A stretch of DNA of 64,000 bases from Glutamicibacter halophytocola (GTDB taxonomy: Bacteria > Actinomycetota > Actinomycetes > Actinomycetales > Micrococcaceae). A program made the translations under genes and the position numbers. The notes beneath the pieces are model-generated. The model was not told the DNA's origin. It searched no databases and worked only from the letters and a program-made list of their open reading frames with translations. The DNA is taken from assembly GCF_001302565.1 (NCBI RefSeq), contig NZ_CP012750.1:1984001-2048000 (forward strand). The letters run 5' to 3'. Position 1 is the first letter of the stretch; every line of letters starts with the position of its first letter. Of the stretch, positions 26,911 to 36,099 are shown one piece after another.

Positions 26911-26939
26911 ACCTAGGTGGACGCCAGGCCACCCGTTAT

Positions 26940-27674
26940 TCAGGCGTAGTTGCGTGCTCCGAAGATCCCTTGGCCCACACGCACCACGGTGGCGCCTTCG
27001 GCGATAGCGAGCTCATAGTCGCCGCTCATGCCCATCGACAGGTGCTTGAAGCCCTCAGGGGCTTCTGGCTGCAGCTGCTGCAAGGTGTGGCGCAAGGAGG
27101 CGAAGCTGCTGCGAACCTGCTGCTCGTTGGTGGTGTTGGCCGCCATGGTCATCAGCCCCACGGGCGTGAGCCGATCCAGCGGCGCCAAGGAGGCCAGCAG
27201 CCCGGCGGCCTCGGAAGCCAGAACCCCCGATTTGCTTTCCTCGCCGGATGTATTGACCTGGATGAAGACTTCCAGCGTGCGATCCTCCAGCTCCAGGCGG
27301 CGTTGCAGCGTCTGGGCAAGCTTCAAGGAGTCCAGGGCATGGAATTCGTCGGCGAACTGCGCCACGAACTTCGCCTTGTTCGTCTGGAGGGGGCCGATGA
27401 CGGCATAGCGCAGGTGCGGGAAACGCTCATGGAAGCTCTCGTACTTGCCTTGCGCCTCTTGCACCTTGTTCTCCCCCAAGGTATCCACCCCGGCGGCAAT
27501 AGCCAGTTCCAGGCGTTCGACGCCGATGGTCTTGGTCACCGGCAGCAAGCGCACGGAGCCGGCCTCGCGGCCCGCAACAGTGCACGCGGCGGCGATGCGC
27601 TGGTTGACCGCTGCCAGGTTGCGAATGAAATCCTCGGTAGTAGCCGCATGGGCGGCAGCTGGTTGCGAAGTCAA
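26940..27674 (-). CDS. YggS-type PLP homeostasis protein
   Basis: About 244 aa, alanine-racemase-like fold-type III PLP domain. LLPVTKTIGVERLELA carries the PLP Lys, GENKVQEAQGKYE and HLSMGMSGDYELAI are family signatures, and GQGIFGARNYA ends the protein. Family members (YggS/PLPBP) handle PLP supply. The frame is open to ATG 27743, but that ATG lies upstream of the poxB terminator hairpin, so the start is more likely TTG 27674 (LTSQPAAA) after GAGAAAG. Confidence 0.88.
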   Translation of the reverse strand: MTSQPAAAHAATTEDFIRNLAAVNQRIAAACTVAGREAGSVRLLPVTKTIGVERLELAIAAGVDTLGENKVQEAQGKYESFHERFPHLRYAVIGPLQTNKAKFVAQFADEFHALDSLKLAQTLQRRLELEDRTLEVFIQVNTSGEESKSGVLASEAAGLLASLAPLDRLTPVGLMTMAANTTNEQQVRSSFASLRHTLQQLQPEAPEGFKHLSMGMSGDYELAIAEGATVVRVGQGIFGARNYA

Positions 27675-27702
27675 AACGCCAACTTTCTCGATCTGCAAAA
27701 GT

Positions 27703-27731
27703 GTTGCTGGCGCCAAAAAGGCGCCAGCAAC
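27703..27731 (-). terminator. Terminator of poxB
   Basis: A perfect 12-bp stem GTTGCTGGCGCC / GGCGCCAGCAAC (loop of five A) starts 19 bases after the poxB stop on the minus strand, followed by ACTTTTGC. Confidence 0.8.
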
Positions 27732-27749
27732 AAGCATAGGCATAAACGC

Positions 27750-29474
27750 CTAGAACATTTGCCGCCAATTGGTCTTCGCCAGATCCAGCAATTCGTCTCC
27801 GCGTCCCGAAAGCACCGTGCGGATGGCGTAGAGCGCAAAGCCCTTGGCCTGTTCCAGCTTGATGTTCGGCGGCATCGACATCTCCTGGCGGTCGGTGACA
27901 ACGTCGAGCACCGCGGGCCCATCGTGCGCCAAGAACTCCCTGATGGTGGATTCCAGCTGGGCGGAGTCATCCACCCGATACCCCTTCAACCCCGCGGCGG
28001 TGGCAACGGCGCCAAAATCCGGGTTGTGCAGGTCGGTGGCATAGGTGACGAATCCGGCCGCCTTCATTTCCAGCTCGACGAAGTTCAACGAGGAATTATT
28101 AAAGACCACGATCTTCACCGGCAGCTTGTTCTGGGTCGCGGTCAGCAGCTCGCCGAGCATCATCGACAACCCGCCATCGCCGGCAAAGGCGATCACTTGC
28201 CGTTTGCGGTCGATCGCCTGGGCGCCGAGCGCGTGGCACAGCGCGTTGGCCATGGAGCCATGGTTGAAGGAGCCCAGGACCCGCCGCTTGCCGGTCATCG
28301 TCAGGTAACGGGCCGCCCAGATCACCGGCGAGCCGACATCCGCGGTGAAGATCGTGTCCTCATCAGCGGCCTGGTCGATCAGCCTGGCCAGGTATTGCGG
28401 ATGAATGGCCGCGCCCGGCTTGGATCCGGTGGCCAATTCATCGAGCTTGGCCCTGGTCTTGCGGTAATGCTCCAAGGCATTATCCAAGTGCTTGCGATGC
28501 GTTTGCACCGGCAGCAGCGCATTCAGCGCGGCGGCAGTGTCCTTCACCGTGCCCACCAGCGGAACATCCACCCGGGTGCGGCGGCCAATCTGCTCGCCGC
28601 GGATATCCACCTGGATGATCGTGGCATCCTGCGGATAGAACTGCTGGTACGGGAAGTCGGTGCCCAGCATGAGCAGCACATCGCACTCCGCGATGGCCTT
28701 GGCCCCTGAGGCAAAGCCCAGCAGGCCGGTCATCCCCACATCAAAGGGGTTCTCGTACTCGATATGATCCTTGCCGCGCATGGCGTGCACGATCGGGGCC
28801 GCCAGCTTGTCCGCCAGCGCGATCACCTCGTCATGGGCACCGGCCACCCCGGCGCCGGCCAGGATGGTGACCTTCCGCGACTCCTCAAGGATCTCCGCGG
28901 CCTGCTCCAGCTCCTGCTCATTGGGCAGGACCCGGGGGCTGGTCTTGGCGATGCGCTGGGTGGCGGTGCGCTCCATTTCCGACAGGGCGACATCTCCGGA
29001 AATCACCAGCACGGCGACCCCGCGCTTTTCGATGGCCTCGCGCATGGCGATGCGCAAGATCCTCGGCATCTGCTTGACGTCGGAAACCTGCTCTGCGTAG
29101 ACCGAGCAGCCGCGGAAAACTTCCACCGGATTGGTTTCCTGGAAATAGTTGGAGCCGATCTCCTCGGTGGGGATCTGCGCCGCAATGGCCAGCACCGGAA
29201 CCCGGGAGCGATTCGCGTCGTAGAGCCCGTTGATCAGGTGCAGATTGCCCGGTCCGCATGAGCCCACGCAGACTGCCAGCTCCCCGGTGATTTCGGCTTC
29301 AGCCGCGGCGGCGAAGGCGGCAGCTTCCTCATGGCGGTGGTGCACCCATTCCATGTGCCCGTTCTCCCGCAAGGCATCGGTCAGGCCATTGAGCGAGTCG
29401 CCCGGGATGCCGTAGATTCGGCGCACCCCCTGGGTGTCGAGCTGTTCAATCAGGTGGTCGGCTACGTTAGGCAA
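27750..29474 (-). CDS. poxB: Pyruvate oxidase/dehydrogenase PoxB-like, ThDP-dependent
   Basis: About 574 aa. Three-domain ThDP enzyme: PYR domain (HHRHEEAAAFAAAAEAEITG with the catalytic Glu), central FAD-type domain (GAGVAGAHDEVIALADKL), and PP domain with GDGGLSMMLGELLTA to VVFNNSS (GDG-x-NN). Closest in pattern to pyruvate:quinone oxidoreductases that make acetate and CO2. The start is TTG 29474, 6 bases behind AGGAGG; an out-of-frame ATG lies between them. Confidence 0.9.
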   Translation of the reverse strand: MPNVADHLIEQLDTQGVRRIYGIPGDSLNGLTDALRENGHMEWVHHRHEEAAAFAAAAEAEITGELAVCVGSCGPGNLHLINGLYDANRSRVPVLAIAAQIPTEEIGSNYFQETNPVEVFRGCSVYAEQVSDVKQMPRILRIAMREAIEKRGVAVLVISGDVALSEMERTATQRIAKTSPRVLPNEQELEQAAEILEESRKVTILAGAGVAGAHDEVIALADKLAAPIVHAMRGKDHIEYENPFDVGMTGLLGFASGAKAIAECDVLLMLGTDFPYQQFYPQDATIIQVDIRGEQIGRRTRVDVPLVGTVKDTAAALNALLPVQTHRKHLDNALEHYRKTRAKLDELATGSKPGAAIHPQYLARLIDQAADEDTIFTADVGSPVIWAARYLTMTGKRRVLGSFNHGSMANALCHALGAQAIDRKRQVIAFAGDGGLSMMLGELLTATQNKLPVKIVVFNNSSLNFVELEMKAAGFVTYATDLHNPDFGAVATAAGLKGYRVDDSAQLESTIREFLAHDGPAVLDVVTDRQEMSMPPNIKLEQAKGFALYAIRTVLSGRGDELLDLAKTNWRQMF

Positions 29475-29675
29475 AACATTCCTCCTGCACACAATTTTCC
29501 AGTGGGTCTATTGCCCACCCTACTGCGCGGTTCTGCCTTGTGCCATGGATTTGCGGCGCCAAGCCGGGTTCCGCCAGACACACTCCCAGGTGTCGCGCCA
29601 CACATCACCGGTGCGGCCCACGATCCAGCTGGCCCATGGCGCAAAAGAGCGCCGCCGCATGGCTAGGCTGGTGCC

Positions 29676-30038
29676 ATGAGCAACGAACCGCGCCGCATGG
29701 CCAACACCGCTGAACTTCCCATCGGAAAGCACAATGGGGCGCTGTGGAAATTGGAGCCGGCAGAACGGGGCCTGGATGCCAACGTCATCTCGCTGGCTCC
29801 CGGCGAGCAGATCGGGCAGCATCAAGGGCCAGCGCTGGATGTGCTGCTGCATGTCCTCGCCGGCTCGGGGGTGCTGCGCACCGACAGCGGGCAGATCGAC
29901 CTGGCGGTCGGAGACATCATCTACCTGCCCGCGCACAGCCAGCGCCAGTTCATCGCCGGCGACGGCGGCCTGGGCTATTTCTCGGTGCACCAGCGCAAGA
30001 ACACCACCGGCCTGATGCCCGCATCCCGCACCAGCTAG
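29676..30038 (+). CDS. Cupin-domain protein, 120 aa
   Basis: Single-domain cupin. The GEQIGQHQGPALDVLLHVLAG segment is the first cupin motif with modified metal ligands, and GDIIYLPAHSQRQF the second. The N-terminus (SNEPRRMANTAEL) is hydrophilic. Substrate or regulator role unknown. The stop TAG touches the stop of the convergent cysteine desulfhydrase-like gene. Confidence 0.78.
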   Translation: MSNEPRRMANTAELPIGKHNGALWKLEPAERGLDANVISLAPGEQIGQHQGPALDVLLHVLAGSGVLRTDSGQIDLAVGDIIYLPAHSQRQFIAGDGGLGYFSVHQRKNTTGLMPASRTS

Positions 30039-31112
30039 CTAGCGTTCTGGGCTGTTCCACACGCCTTTCTCGATGAACCGCTCCAGCTGGCCGGTATACG
30101 GCGCCAGGTCCAAGCCCTGCTCCTCGAGCCATTGCTGGTTGTAATAGGTGTTCGCGTAGCGCTCGCCGGAGTCGCAGATCAGCGTGACCACGCTGCCCTG
30201 TTCCCCGCGCTGGAGCATTTGGGCGATGATCCCGAAGGCGGCATACAGATTGGTGCCGGTGGAACCGCCAGCGAAGTAGCGCGTGGTGGCCCGCAGGAAA
30301 TGCATGGCCGCCAACGAGGCAGCGTCGGGAACCTGCACCATGTGATCGATCACCCCGGGCATGAAGGAGGCTTCAACCTTGGGCCGGCCAATGCCTTCGA
30401 TCCGCGACCCGGTGCCGGTGGCGTACGCCAGGTTGCCGGTCCGCCACCCTTCATAGAAGGAGGAGCCTTCGGGATCGGCGACGCAGATGCGTGTTTCATG
30501 CTGCTTGTAGCGGGCGTACCGGCCGAAGGTCGCGCTGGTGCCGCCGGTGCCAGCTCCCACGACAATCCAGCTGGGGATCGGATGCGGCTCGGCGGACATC
30601 TGCGCGTACACCGATTCGGCGATATTGTTGTTGCCGCGCCAGTCGGTGGCCCGTTCGGCATAGGTGAACTGGTCCAGATAGTACCCCTGGGATTCTGCGG
30701 CCAATTCGCGAGCCGCGGCATCAACCTGCCCGGCCCCGTCGACCAAATGGCAGCGTCCGCCATAGAACTCGATGAGATTAATTTTCTCGGTGCTCGTCGA
30801 GGCCGGAACCACGGCGATGAAATCCAGTCCCAGCATCCGGGCGAAGTAGGCCTCGGAGACCGCTGTTGAGCCGCTGGAGGCTTCCACCAAGGTGGTTCCC
30901 TCGGTGATCCGCCCGTTCACCAGGCCATAGAGAATCAGCGAGCGGGCCAGCCGGTGCTTGAGCGAACCGGTGGGGTGCACCGATTCATCCTTCAAATACA
31001 GTTCGATCCCCCACGAGGCGGGCAGTTCGAAGCGGAGCAGGTGAGTGTCGGCGCTGCGATTCGCGTCGGCGTTGAGCTGGGAAATTGCATGTCGCACCCA
31101 AAGATCAGTCAT
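30039..31112 (-). CDS. PLP-dependent L-cysteine desulfhydrase-like (Cds1 family)
   Basis: 357 aa. Fold-type II PLP enzyme: SLKHRLA carries the Schiff-base Lys, [13 protein letters not shown] binds the substrate carboxylate, [14 protein letters not shown] binds the PLP phosphate, and [11 protein letters not shown] is near the C-terminus. The pattern fits the Mycobacterium Cds1 (Rv3684) group, which degrades cysteine to H2S, pyruvate and ammonia. It could instead be a cysteine synthase-like paralogue. It is divergent from the membrane protein at 31172. Confidence 0.84.
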   Translation of the reverse strand: MTDLWVRHAISQLNADANRSADTHLLRFELPASWGIELYLKDESVHPTGSLKHRLARSLILYGLVNGRITEGTTLVEASSGSTAVSEAYFARMLGLDFIAVVPASTSTEKINLIEFYGGRCHLVDGAGQVDAAARELAAESQGYYLDQFTYAERATDWRGNNNIAESVYAQMSAEPHPIPSWIVVGAGTGGTSATFGRYARYKQHETRICVADPEGSSFYEGWRTGNLAYATGTGSRIEGIGRPKVEASFMPGVIDHMVQVPDAASLAAMHFLRATTRYFAGGSTGTNLYAAFGIIAQMLQRGEQGSVVTLICDSGERYANTYYNQQWLEEQGLDLAPYTGQLERFIEKGVWNSPER

Positions 31113-31171
31113 TCTTCCACTGTAGCGGTGGCATCGTGCCAGAACACAGCCGGCGTGATAAATTCAAAATT

Positions 31172-31951
31172 GTGGAATTAAAGCTGGTTTCTGGTGGTTA
31201 TGCCGCGCTCATGCTCCTTGGACTAGGCTGGGCCGTTTGGGCGGTGCTCACCGCTCCCGCCCTTGAGGATATTGCCGGCGGCTGGCTAGGCCAGGACGCA
31301 ACTGCCAGTTCGGTGCCGCTCATCGGGCAGATCCCCTGGCTTGGGTTGATGGCGGCGCTGGGCGCGTATGCAATCTGGCAGGGACTATCGCGCTGGCACA
31401 TCGAAATACACCGGAAGATCCGCCCCTGGGTCCTGGGCATGGTGCTGCTCAACGCGATGTGGGTCTTGTGCCTGCAACGCGGATTGATCGGCGTGAGCCT
31501 GATTGCCGGCCTGGCGCTGCTGGCGGTATTGGCCCGCATTGTGCTGGCCATTGACCGCAGCGTTCTGGTGCAGCACATTGACCGCTGGGTCACCAGGGCG
31601 TGCTTCGGGCTCTTCGCCGGCTGGTTGTCGGTCATTATCGTTGCCGAGGCACTGGCCTTCGCCGCAATGCACCATGGCAACCCGGATGCGTTGATGTTCA
31701 AGGGGGCCAGCGCGCTGGCGTTGATCCTGCTCGCCCTGTTTTTGTGCGCGGTCACCTTCAAGAACCCGATGGGCATTTATCTGAATGCCGGAGCGCTGTG
31801 GGTTCTGGCCTGGATCATTCTTGATCGATACTCGGGACACGACACTTCTCCGGTGTTTGCCACCGTTTGCCTCGTCGCCGCAGCCCTGATGCTGATATGC
31901 CTGCTCAGCGCACTGCGCACCCGCATCCGGCGAATCCTGAGTTCTCACTGA
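31172..31951 (+). CDS. Multi-pass membrane protein, about 259 aa
   Basis: Starts likely at GTG 31172, just after ATAAATTCAAAATT, so possibly leaderless. At least seven hydrophobic helices run from AALMLLGLGWAVWAVL through to LVAAALMLICLLSAL, with a short basic C-terminus. No family recognised. It is divergent from the Cds1-like gene with about 60 bases between starts, and the next + gene follows after 82 bases. Confidence 0.65.
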   Translation: MELKLVSGGYAALMLLGLGWAVWAVLTAPALEDIAGGWLGQDATASSVPLIGQIPWLGLMAALGAYAIWQGLSRWHIEIHRKIRPWVLGMVLLNAMWVLCLQRGLIGVSLIAGLALLAVLARIVLAIDRSVLVQHIDRWVTRACFGLFAGWLSVIIVAEALAFAAMHHGNPDALMFKGASALALILLALFLCAVTFKNPMGIYLNAGALWVLAWIILDRYSGHDTSPVFATVCLVAAALMLICLLSALRTRIRRILSSH

Positions 31952-32033
31952 GCGCAACGCCGTACGCTTGAGAGCCATCCCCTGTCTGGATAGTGTGGAA
32001 GGCGAGGCCCAAAGGTCCATCAGAGAGGAAAAC

Positions 32034-32384
32034 ATGTCGAAGACTGCTAAGAGCTTTAAAGAAGTTGAAAAGTCGTTGGCGAAACTCGCCAAGGCTGCCA
32101 AGGAAGAGCTGCCCAAGGAAATCCGTGGCGGCTGGACGGAGGCTGTTTCCAGTGTCAATGCTGATGCCATCAGCAAGGCAGGTTCCCACCTGATCGAAAA
32201 CGTCACCGGAAATTCCAAGGCTGCCCAGCGTGCACGCACCTCTGTGCAGAATGCCGTCCAGACCGCGCAGAAGAATCTGGCGCCGAAGGAGAAGTCCTGC
32301 AAGGGAGGCAAGTTCCTGATTGTCTCGCTGATTGTCGCGGCAGTAGCGGCCGTGGTTCTCTCCCAGGCGCAGAAGAAGAACTAG
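32034..32384 (+). CDS. Small tail-anchored hypothetical protein, 116 aa
   Basis: ATG 32034 follows AGAGAGGAAAAC. The N-terminal part is Lys/Glu/Ala-rich and probably helical (FKEVEKSLAKLAKAAKEELPKEI). A single C-terminal membrane helix (FLIVSLIVAAVAAVVLS) is followed by QAQKKN. No recognised domain. Similar small proteins with a C-terminal anchor are common in actinobacteria. A strong terminator ends the transcript. Confidence 0.7.
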   Translation: MSKTAKSFKEVEKSLAKLAKAAKEELPKEIRGGWTEAVSSVNADAISKAGSHLIENVTGNSKAAQRARTSVQNAVQTAQKNLAPKEKSCKGGKFLIVSLIVAAVAAVVLSQAQKKN

Positions 32385-32407
32385 GTTTTCCAGCCCCAGG
32401 GCTATGG

Positions 32408-32454
32408 CCTCAAGGCGTGGCATCCATGGATGCCACGCCTTGAGGCGTTTTTGC
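32408..32454 (+). terminator. Strong terminator after the tail-anchored gene
   Basis: CCTCAAGGCGTGGCATCCA and its exact complement form a 38-base perfect palindrome (32408-32445), followed by CGTTTTTGC. Confidence 0.92.
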
Positions 32455-32471
32455 GCTATTTTCCCTCCGAG

Positions 32472-35009
32472 CTATTTGGCTCTGCGTTCACGCGCTGATT
32501 TGAATGCCGCGGCCGCACCGAGCAATGCGACCACCAGTCCGACTGGGATCAGCCACAAGCTATCGGCACCGGTATCTGCCAGATTCCCCTCTGGTTCGGC
32601 TTGCACAACTTTTTCCGGATCAACGCTGCTTGATTCTCCCGAGGTCGAATCCTGGTCTTCCGTCTCGGGTTCTTGCGCAGGCTGCGACGGCCCAGGCTCT
32701 GCTTCATCCTCCGAAGGCGACGGCACTGGCGATGATTCGCTTGGTTCCGGCGTTGGGGCTGGACTATCGGATTCAAGGTCGAAGACGCTTGATGCTTTGC
32801 CCAGAGAGGCGAAGACAGTTTCGCCGGTGGCGTCATCTACCGCATCGTTGTCAGTGGCAACATAGACTTCTTCCCCTGCCACGGCCAGGCCTTCAAGCTT
32901 CTCCTGGGTCCATCCGCGGGTTGCTTCAAGCACCGGCAAGACATCGAAAGCAAGCTTCTTGTCCACCATGGCTACGCCTGCACCGGCACCCTTGGCTTCA
33001 CTCCCGGGCAGTTCCACTTGGTATACCGCCTTGTGCTGAGCTGCTGGACCTACCTGGTTGTCACGTTCGATGACAGCATAGGAGCCGTCCGGCAGCGCTG
33101 TGATCTCCGAGAGCCCATTCCAGGAATCCTCGGCTGGCTGATCCAACTGGTACCCATACCAGCTAAACGAGCCGGTGGCAGGAAGATATTTGCCAAGGCG
33201 GACAAATGACTCGCCCGGGACTTCGCGTTGCAATGCGAAGATCACCTGCTCATCATCACCGCTTCCCCGCACCGCCACGCCCTCCAGGCCTTGCTTCTGA
33301 AGCGGCCCGACAACATCTTCCGGCAATGCGACTTCTTCAACCACCGCACCAGAATCATCGATTTTCACCAGCAGGTTCCCAGTTCCCTCGGCTCCTTCAT
33401 GAGCTGCCCAGAAACCGCCGTCTTCACGTGCAGCCAGACCTTCAAGGTCCAGTTCCACGCTTGCACCGGTGACGGAAATCGAGAGGTCGACGGTTGCCGG
33501 CTTGCCAAGGCTGATGCCATAAATCTGTGCCGCATAGGCGTTATCGCTGACCGCATAGAGCTTGCCTGGATCTTTCGGGTCAGGACTCAGCCCGCTGAGC
33601 GCCCCAAAGGGGACTAGCGAATTCCGGTTTGATACAAGTTGCGGGAATTGCGCCTCGTCGGCTCCGAAGGAGTAGAGGCTGAGCGCGGAACGCACATCGT
33701 CCTCATCGGTTTCAGAAGCAACCGCAAGCAGTCCGCGTTCTGGAATGGGCAGGATCCCTTCTGGCCCGTTGGTACTGGGCAAAATCTGTACATAACGCGG
33801 AGACTTTGGATTGGACAGGTCATAGACGGCGACAAAGTTCGCCCGTTCTGCGGCAACAAATCCGTAGTCGACGCCGTTGAACTGTGCAATAGCAAGGCCT
33901 TCAGGCTCGACGCCCTTTTTGTCCGCACGGCTTTCGGGGAAGAGGCCCTGGGCTAGCGCGAGTTGCTCAAGGGCATTTCCGGAGTCCCAAACAACCTTTC
34001 CCGTGCGTGAATCAAAGATCGAAAAGCCGCGGCTCCCGCCCTTCCAATCGCCTTCATTGGCGGTGGCCAAATAGCGGTCCCGGAGCCAGGCAACAGCATC
34101 CGGTTCTCGCGGAACATCGTGCAGAGAACCCTTGGCATCGAGTTGGCCATCGTCGGTCGAGTCGATCCCTTGAAGGTCGACAGTGCCGGTGCTGAAAGCC
34201 CGCGTGAGCTTGCCGCTTGGCATGTCGATAAGCACCATGCCGTTGTTTTCTTGGAGGGTTACCGCCAGCTGGTTTTCAGAATTGATGCTCACATACTCTG
34301 GCTCCGGGTCCTGTGGGGTGTCCAGGCCGGCTTTTGCCAAGAGCGGCAAGGCTTGGGGATCGCTTGGTGTTCCAGAAGTCAATGGGACTTCGCGCAGATT
34401 CCACTCTTCTGGGCTGCCTGACTTGAGATCCAGGATGGCCACGGAACCGGCAGGCGCTTGGGGAAGCCCTCCGTCGCCGGCATCCTCATCGCGTTCGTTC
34501 TCAATGGCGATGCCCGCATACGCGCCGCCTTTGGAGATTGCGATGGAATCCGGCTGTCCGGGCAACTCGAAGCTATGCACGAGCGAGCGGTCTGCGATGC
34601 GCACAACGTCCACCCGTCCGGAGGGTTCGCTGTAGCTTGCGGAGGTATTGACGACAACAAACACGTACGGCCCGTAGGCTGCAACGCTCGTTGGCTCGTC
34701 TTCGGCACTGCCAAGTTGGTGCAATCCCAGAAGTCCCAGGCCTTGAGGTTTCGACGGATCAGAAATGTCGACAAAACCGACACTTCTCGAGAGTGCGTCC
34801 GAATAGATCAGGGTATTGCCATCTTCGGAAACGGTGGAAATTTCTGCCGCCGTGGTTCCTTCGGCGCCATCCGGATGGTTTTCGTACACCGGATATGTGG
34901 CGACCCGCTCAAAATATTCACTGCTGTCAGCGCTGGCGGGGGTGCTAATGCTGGCGGCTAGGATCGCAGCCGCGACTAATCCAATACTTTTACCTGCAGC
35001 GCGATGCAC
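32472..35009 (-). CDS. Secreted, sortase-anchored esterase/phytase-like protein
   Basis: 845 aa. A Sec signal peptide (GLVAAAILAASISTPASA) precedes repeated beta-propeller-like blocks, then an esterase-like-activity-of-phytase region. A Pro/Glu/Ser-rich linker (around residues 725-800) ends in LADTG (near 810) followed by a membrane helix and a positive tail. LAXTG is the sorting signal of actinobacterial class E sortases. No sortase gene is in the window. Enzymatic activity is inferred from the domain name only. Confidence 0.85.
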   Translation of the reverse strand: MHRAAGKSIGLVAAAILAASISTPASADSSEYFERVATYPVYENHPDGAEGTTAAEISTVSEDGNTLIYSDALSRSVGFVDISDPSKPQGLGLLGLHQLGSAEDEPTSVAAYGPYVFVVVNTSASYSEPSGRVDVVRIADRSLVHSFELPGQPDSIAISKGGAYAGIAIENERDEDAGDGGLPQAPAGSVAILDLKSGSPEEWNLREVPLTSGTPSDPQALPLLAKAGLDTPQDPEPEYVSINSENQLAVTLQENNGMVLIDMPSGKLTRAFSTGTVDLQGIDSTDDGQLDAKGSLHDVPREPDAVAWLRDRYLATANEGDWKGGSRGFSIFDSRTGKVVWDSGNALEQLALAQGLFPESRADKKGVEPEGLAIAQFNGVDYGFVAAERANFVAVYDLSNPKSPRYVQILPSTNGPEGILPIPERGLLAVASETDEDDVRSALSLYSFGADEAQFPQLVSNRNSLVPFGALSGLSPDPKDPGKLYAVSDNAYAAQIYGISLGKPATVDLSISVTGASVELDLEGLAAREDGGFWAAHEGAEGTGNLLVKIDDSGAVVEEVALPEDVVGPLQKQGLEGVAVRGSGDDEQVIFALQREVPGESFVRLGKYLPATGSFSWYGYQLDQPAEDSWNGLSEITALPDGSYAVIERDNQVGPAAQHKAVYQVELPGSEAKGAGAGVAMVDKKLAFDVLPVLEATRGWTQEKLEGLAVAGEEVYVATDNDAVDDATGETVFASLGKASSVFDLESDSPAPTPEPSESSPVPSPSEDEAEPGPSQPAQEPETEDQDSTSGESSSVDPEKVVQAEPEGNLADTGADSLWLIPVGLVVALLGAAAAFKSARERRAK

Positions 35010-35199
35010 CGGCTTCTCCCTTATGAAGTTCTAGCTGTTTCCTCCCAAGATTCTCAGTAGCGGGCTAATTGCTGATGAACGAAAAGCGGACACCGGCAGG
35101 ACGGTACATGTCGAATGGTTCCGCTCCTCACATTTAGTTGCATCGCTTCAACTAAAAGCGCAGACTCACAATGAAACTTCAATTTTCAAGGAGATTAAC

Positions 35200-36045
35200 A
35201 TGCAACTGACAAATACAACCGTGCTGGGCACTGGGGTTCTCGGTTCACAGATCCTCTTCCAAACCGCCTACCACGGGCTGCCAGCCATTGGCTTCGACAT
35301 CAGCGATGAAGCCCTTCACGCAGCCTCCGGACGCCTCGATGCACTGGTAGCCGAATATGCCTCGTTTTTTGGCGACCCTGCCAAGGCCCAAGCGGCTCGG
35401 GAATCAATCCAGCTGACCACAGACCTGGCCCAAGCCGTCAAAGGCGCAGACCTGGTCATCGAAGCTGTTCCGGAAAACTTGGAAATCAAGGAACAGACTT
35501 ACCAAAAGCTGGCCGCGCTCGCTCCTCAGCACACGATCTTTGCGACCAATTCCTCAACATTGCTGCCCTCGGACATCGCGCCGTTCACCGGCCGGCCTGA
35601 AAAATTCTTGGCATTGCACTACGCCAACAACATCTGGAAGAACAACACCGGCGAAGTCATGGGCACAGCCAGCACCAGCGCTGAAGCCTACGAGGCTGTG
35701 GTCGATTTTGCAGAACGCACCGGGCTGGTCCCCATCCGTGTGCTCAAGGAACAACCAGGCTATGTGCTCAATTCGCTGCTCGTTCCATTCCTGGAGTCCG
35801 CCAGCCACCTATTGGTCAACGAAGTTGCCGACGCCGCCACCATCGACACGACCTGGAAACTGGGTACTGGCGCCCCTTACGGACCCTTTGAAATCTACGA
35901 CATCGTTGGATTGAATACCGCCTATCACATCTCCAGCCATGGAGATGAAACCAGCAAGAAGTTCGCCGAGCTGTTGAAAAACGAATACATCGATCACGGC
36001 AAACTTGGCGTAGCCACGGGCGAAGGATTCTACAAGTACAACTGA
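35200..36045 (+). CDS. 3-hydroxyacyl-CoA dehydrogenase family protein
   Basis: 281 aa, short form. NAD-binding GTGVLGSQILFQTAYHG at the start, VIEAVPENLEIKE, ATNSSTLLPSDIA and HYANNIWKNN (with the catalytic His region) are family motifs. The C-terminal domain contains APYGPFEIYDIVGLNTAY. It oxidises or reduces 3-hydroxyacyl-CoA. It may function alone, with no other fatty-acid gene nearby. A good AAGGAG ribosome-binding site is in front of the ATG. Confidence 0.88.
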   Translation: MQLTNTTVLGTGVLGSQILFQTAYHGLPAIGFDISDEALHAASGRLDALVAEYASFFGDPAKAQAARESIQLTTDLAQAVKGADLVIEAVPENLEIKEQTYQKLAALAPQHTIFATNSSTLLPSDIAPFTGRPEKFLALHYANNIWKNNTGEVMGTASTSAEAYEAVVDFAERTGLVPIRVLKEQPGYVLNSLLVPFLESASHLLVNEVADAATIDTTWKLGTGAPYGPFEIYDIVGLNTAYHISSHGDETSKKFAELLKNEYIDHGKLGVATGEGFYKYN

Positions 36046-36099
36046 CCTGCACGCACCGCCCGGCAGAACACGACCCTGCCCCTCGGATAGGATGGTTCG

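Noticed and set aside
26970-28709. 579-codon frame antisense to yggS and poxB
   Set aside because: It overlaps two well-supported genes on the other strand and has no family motif.
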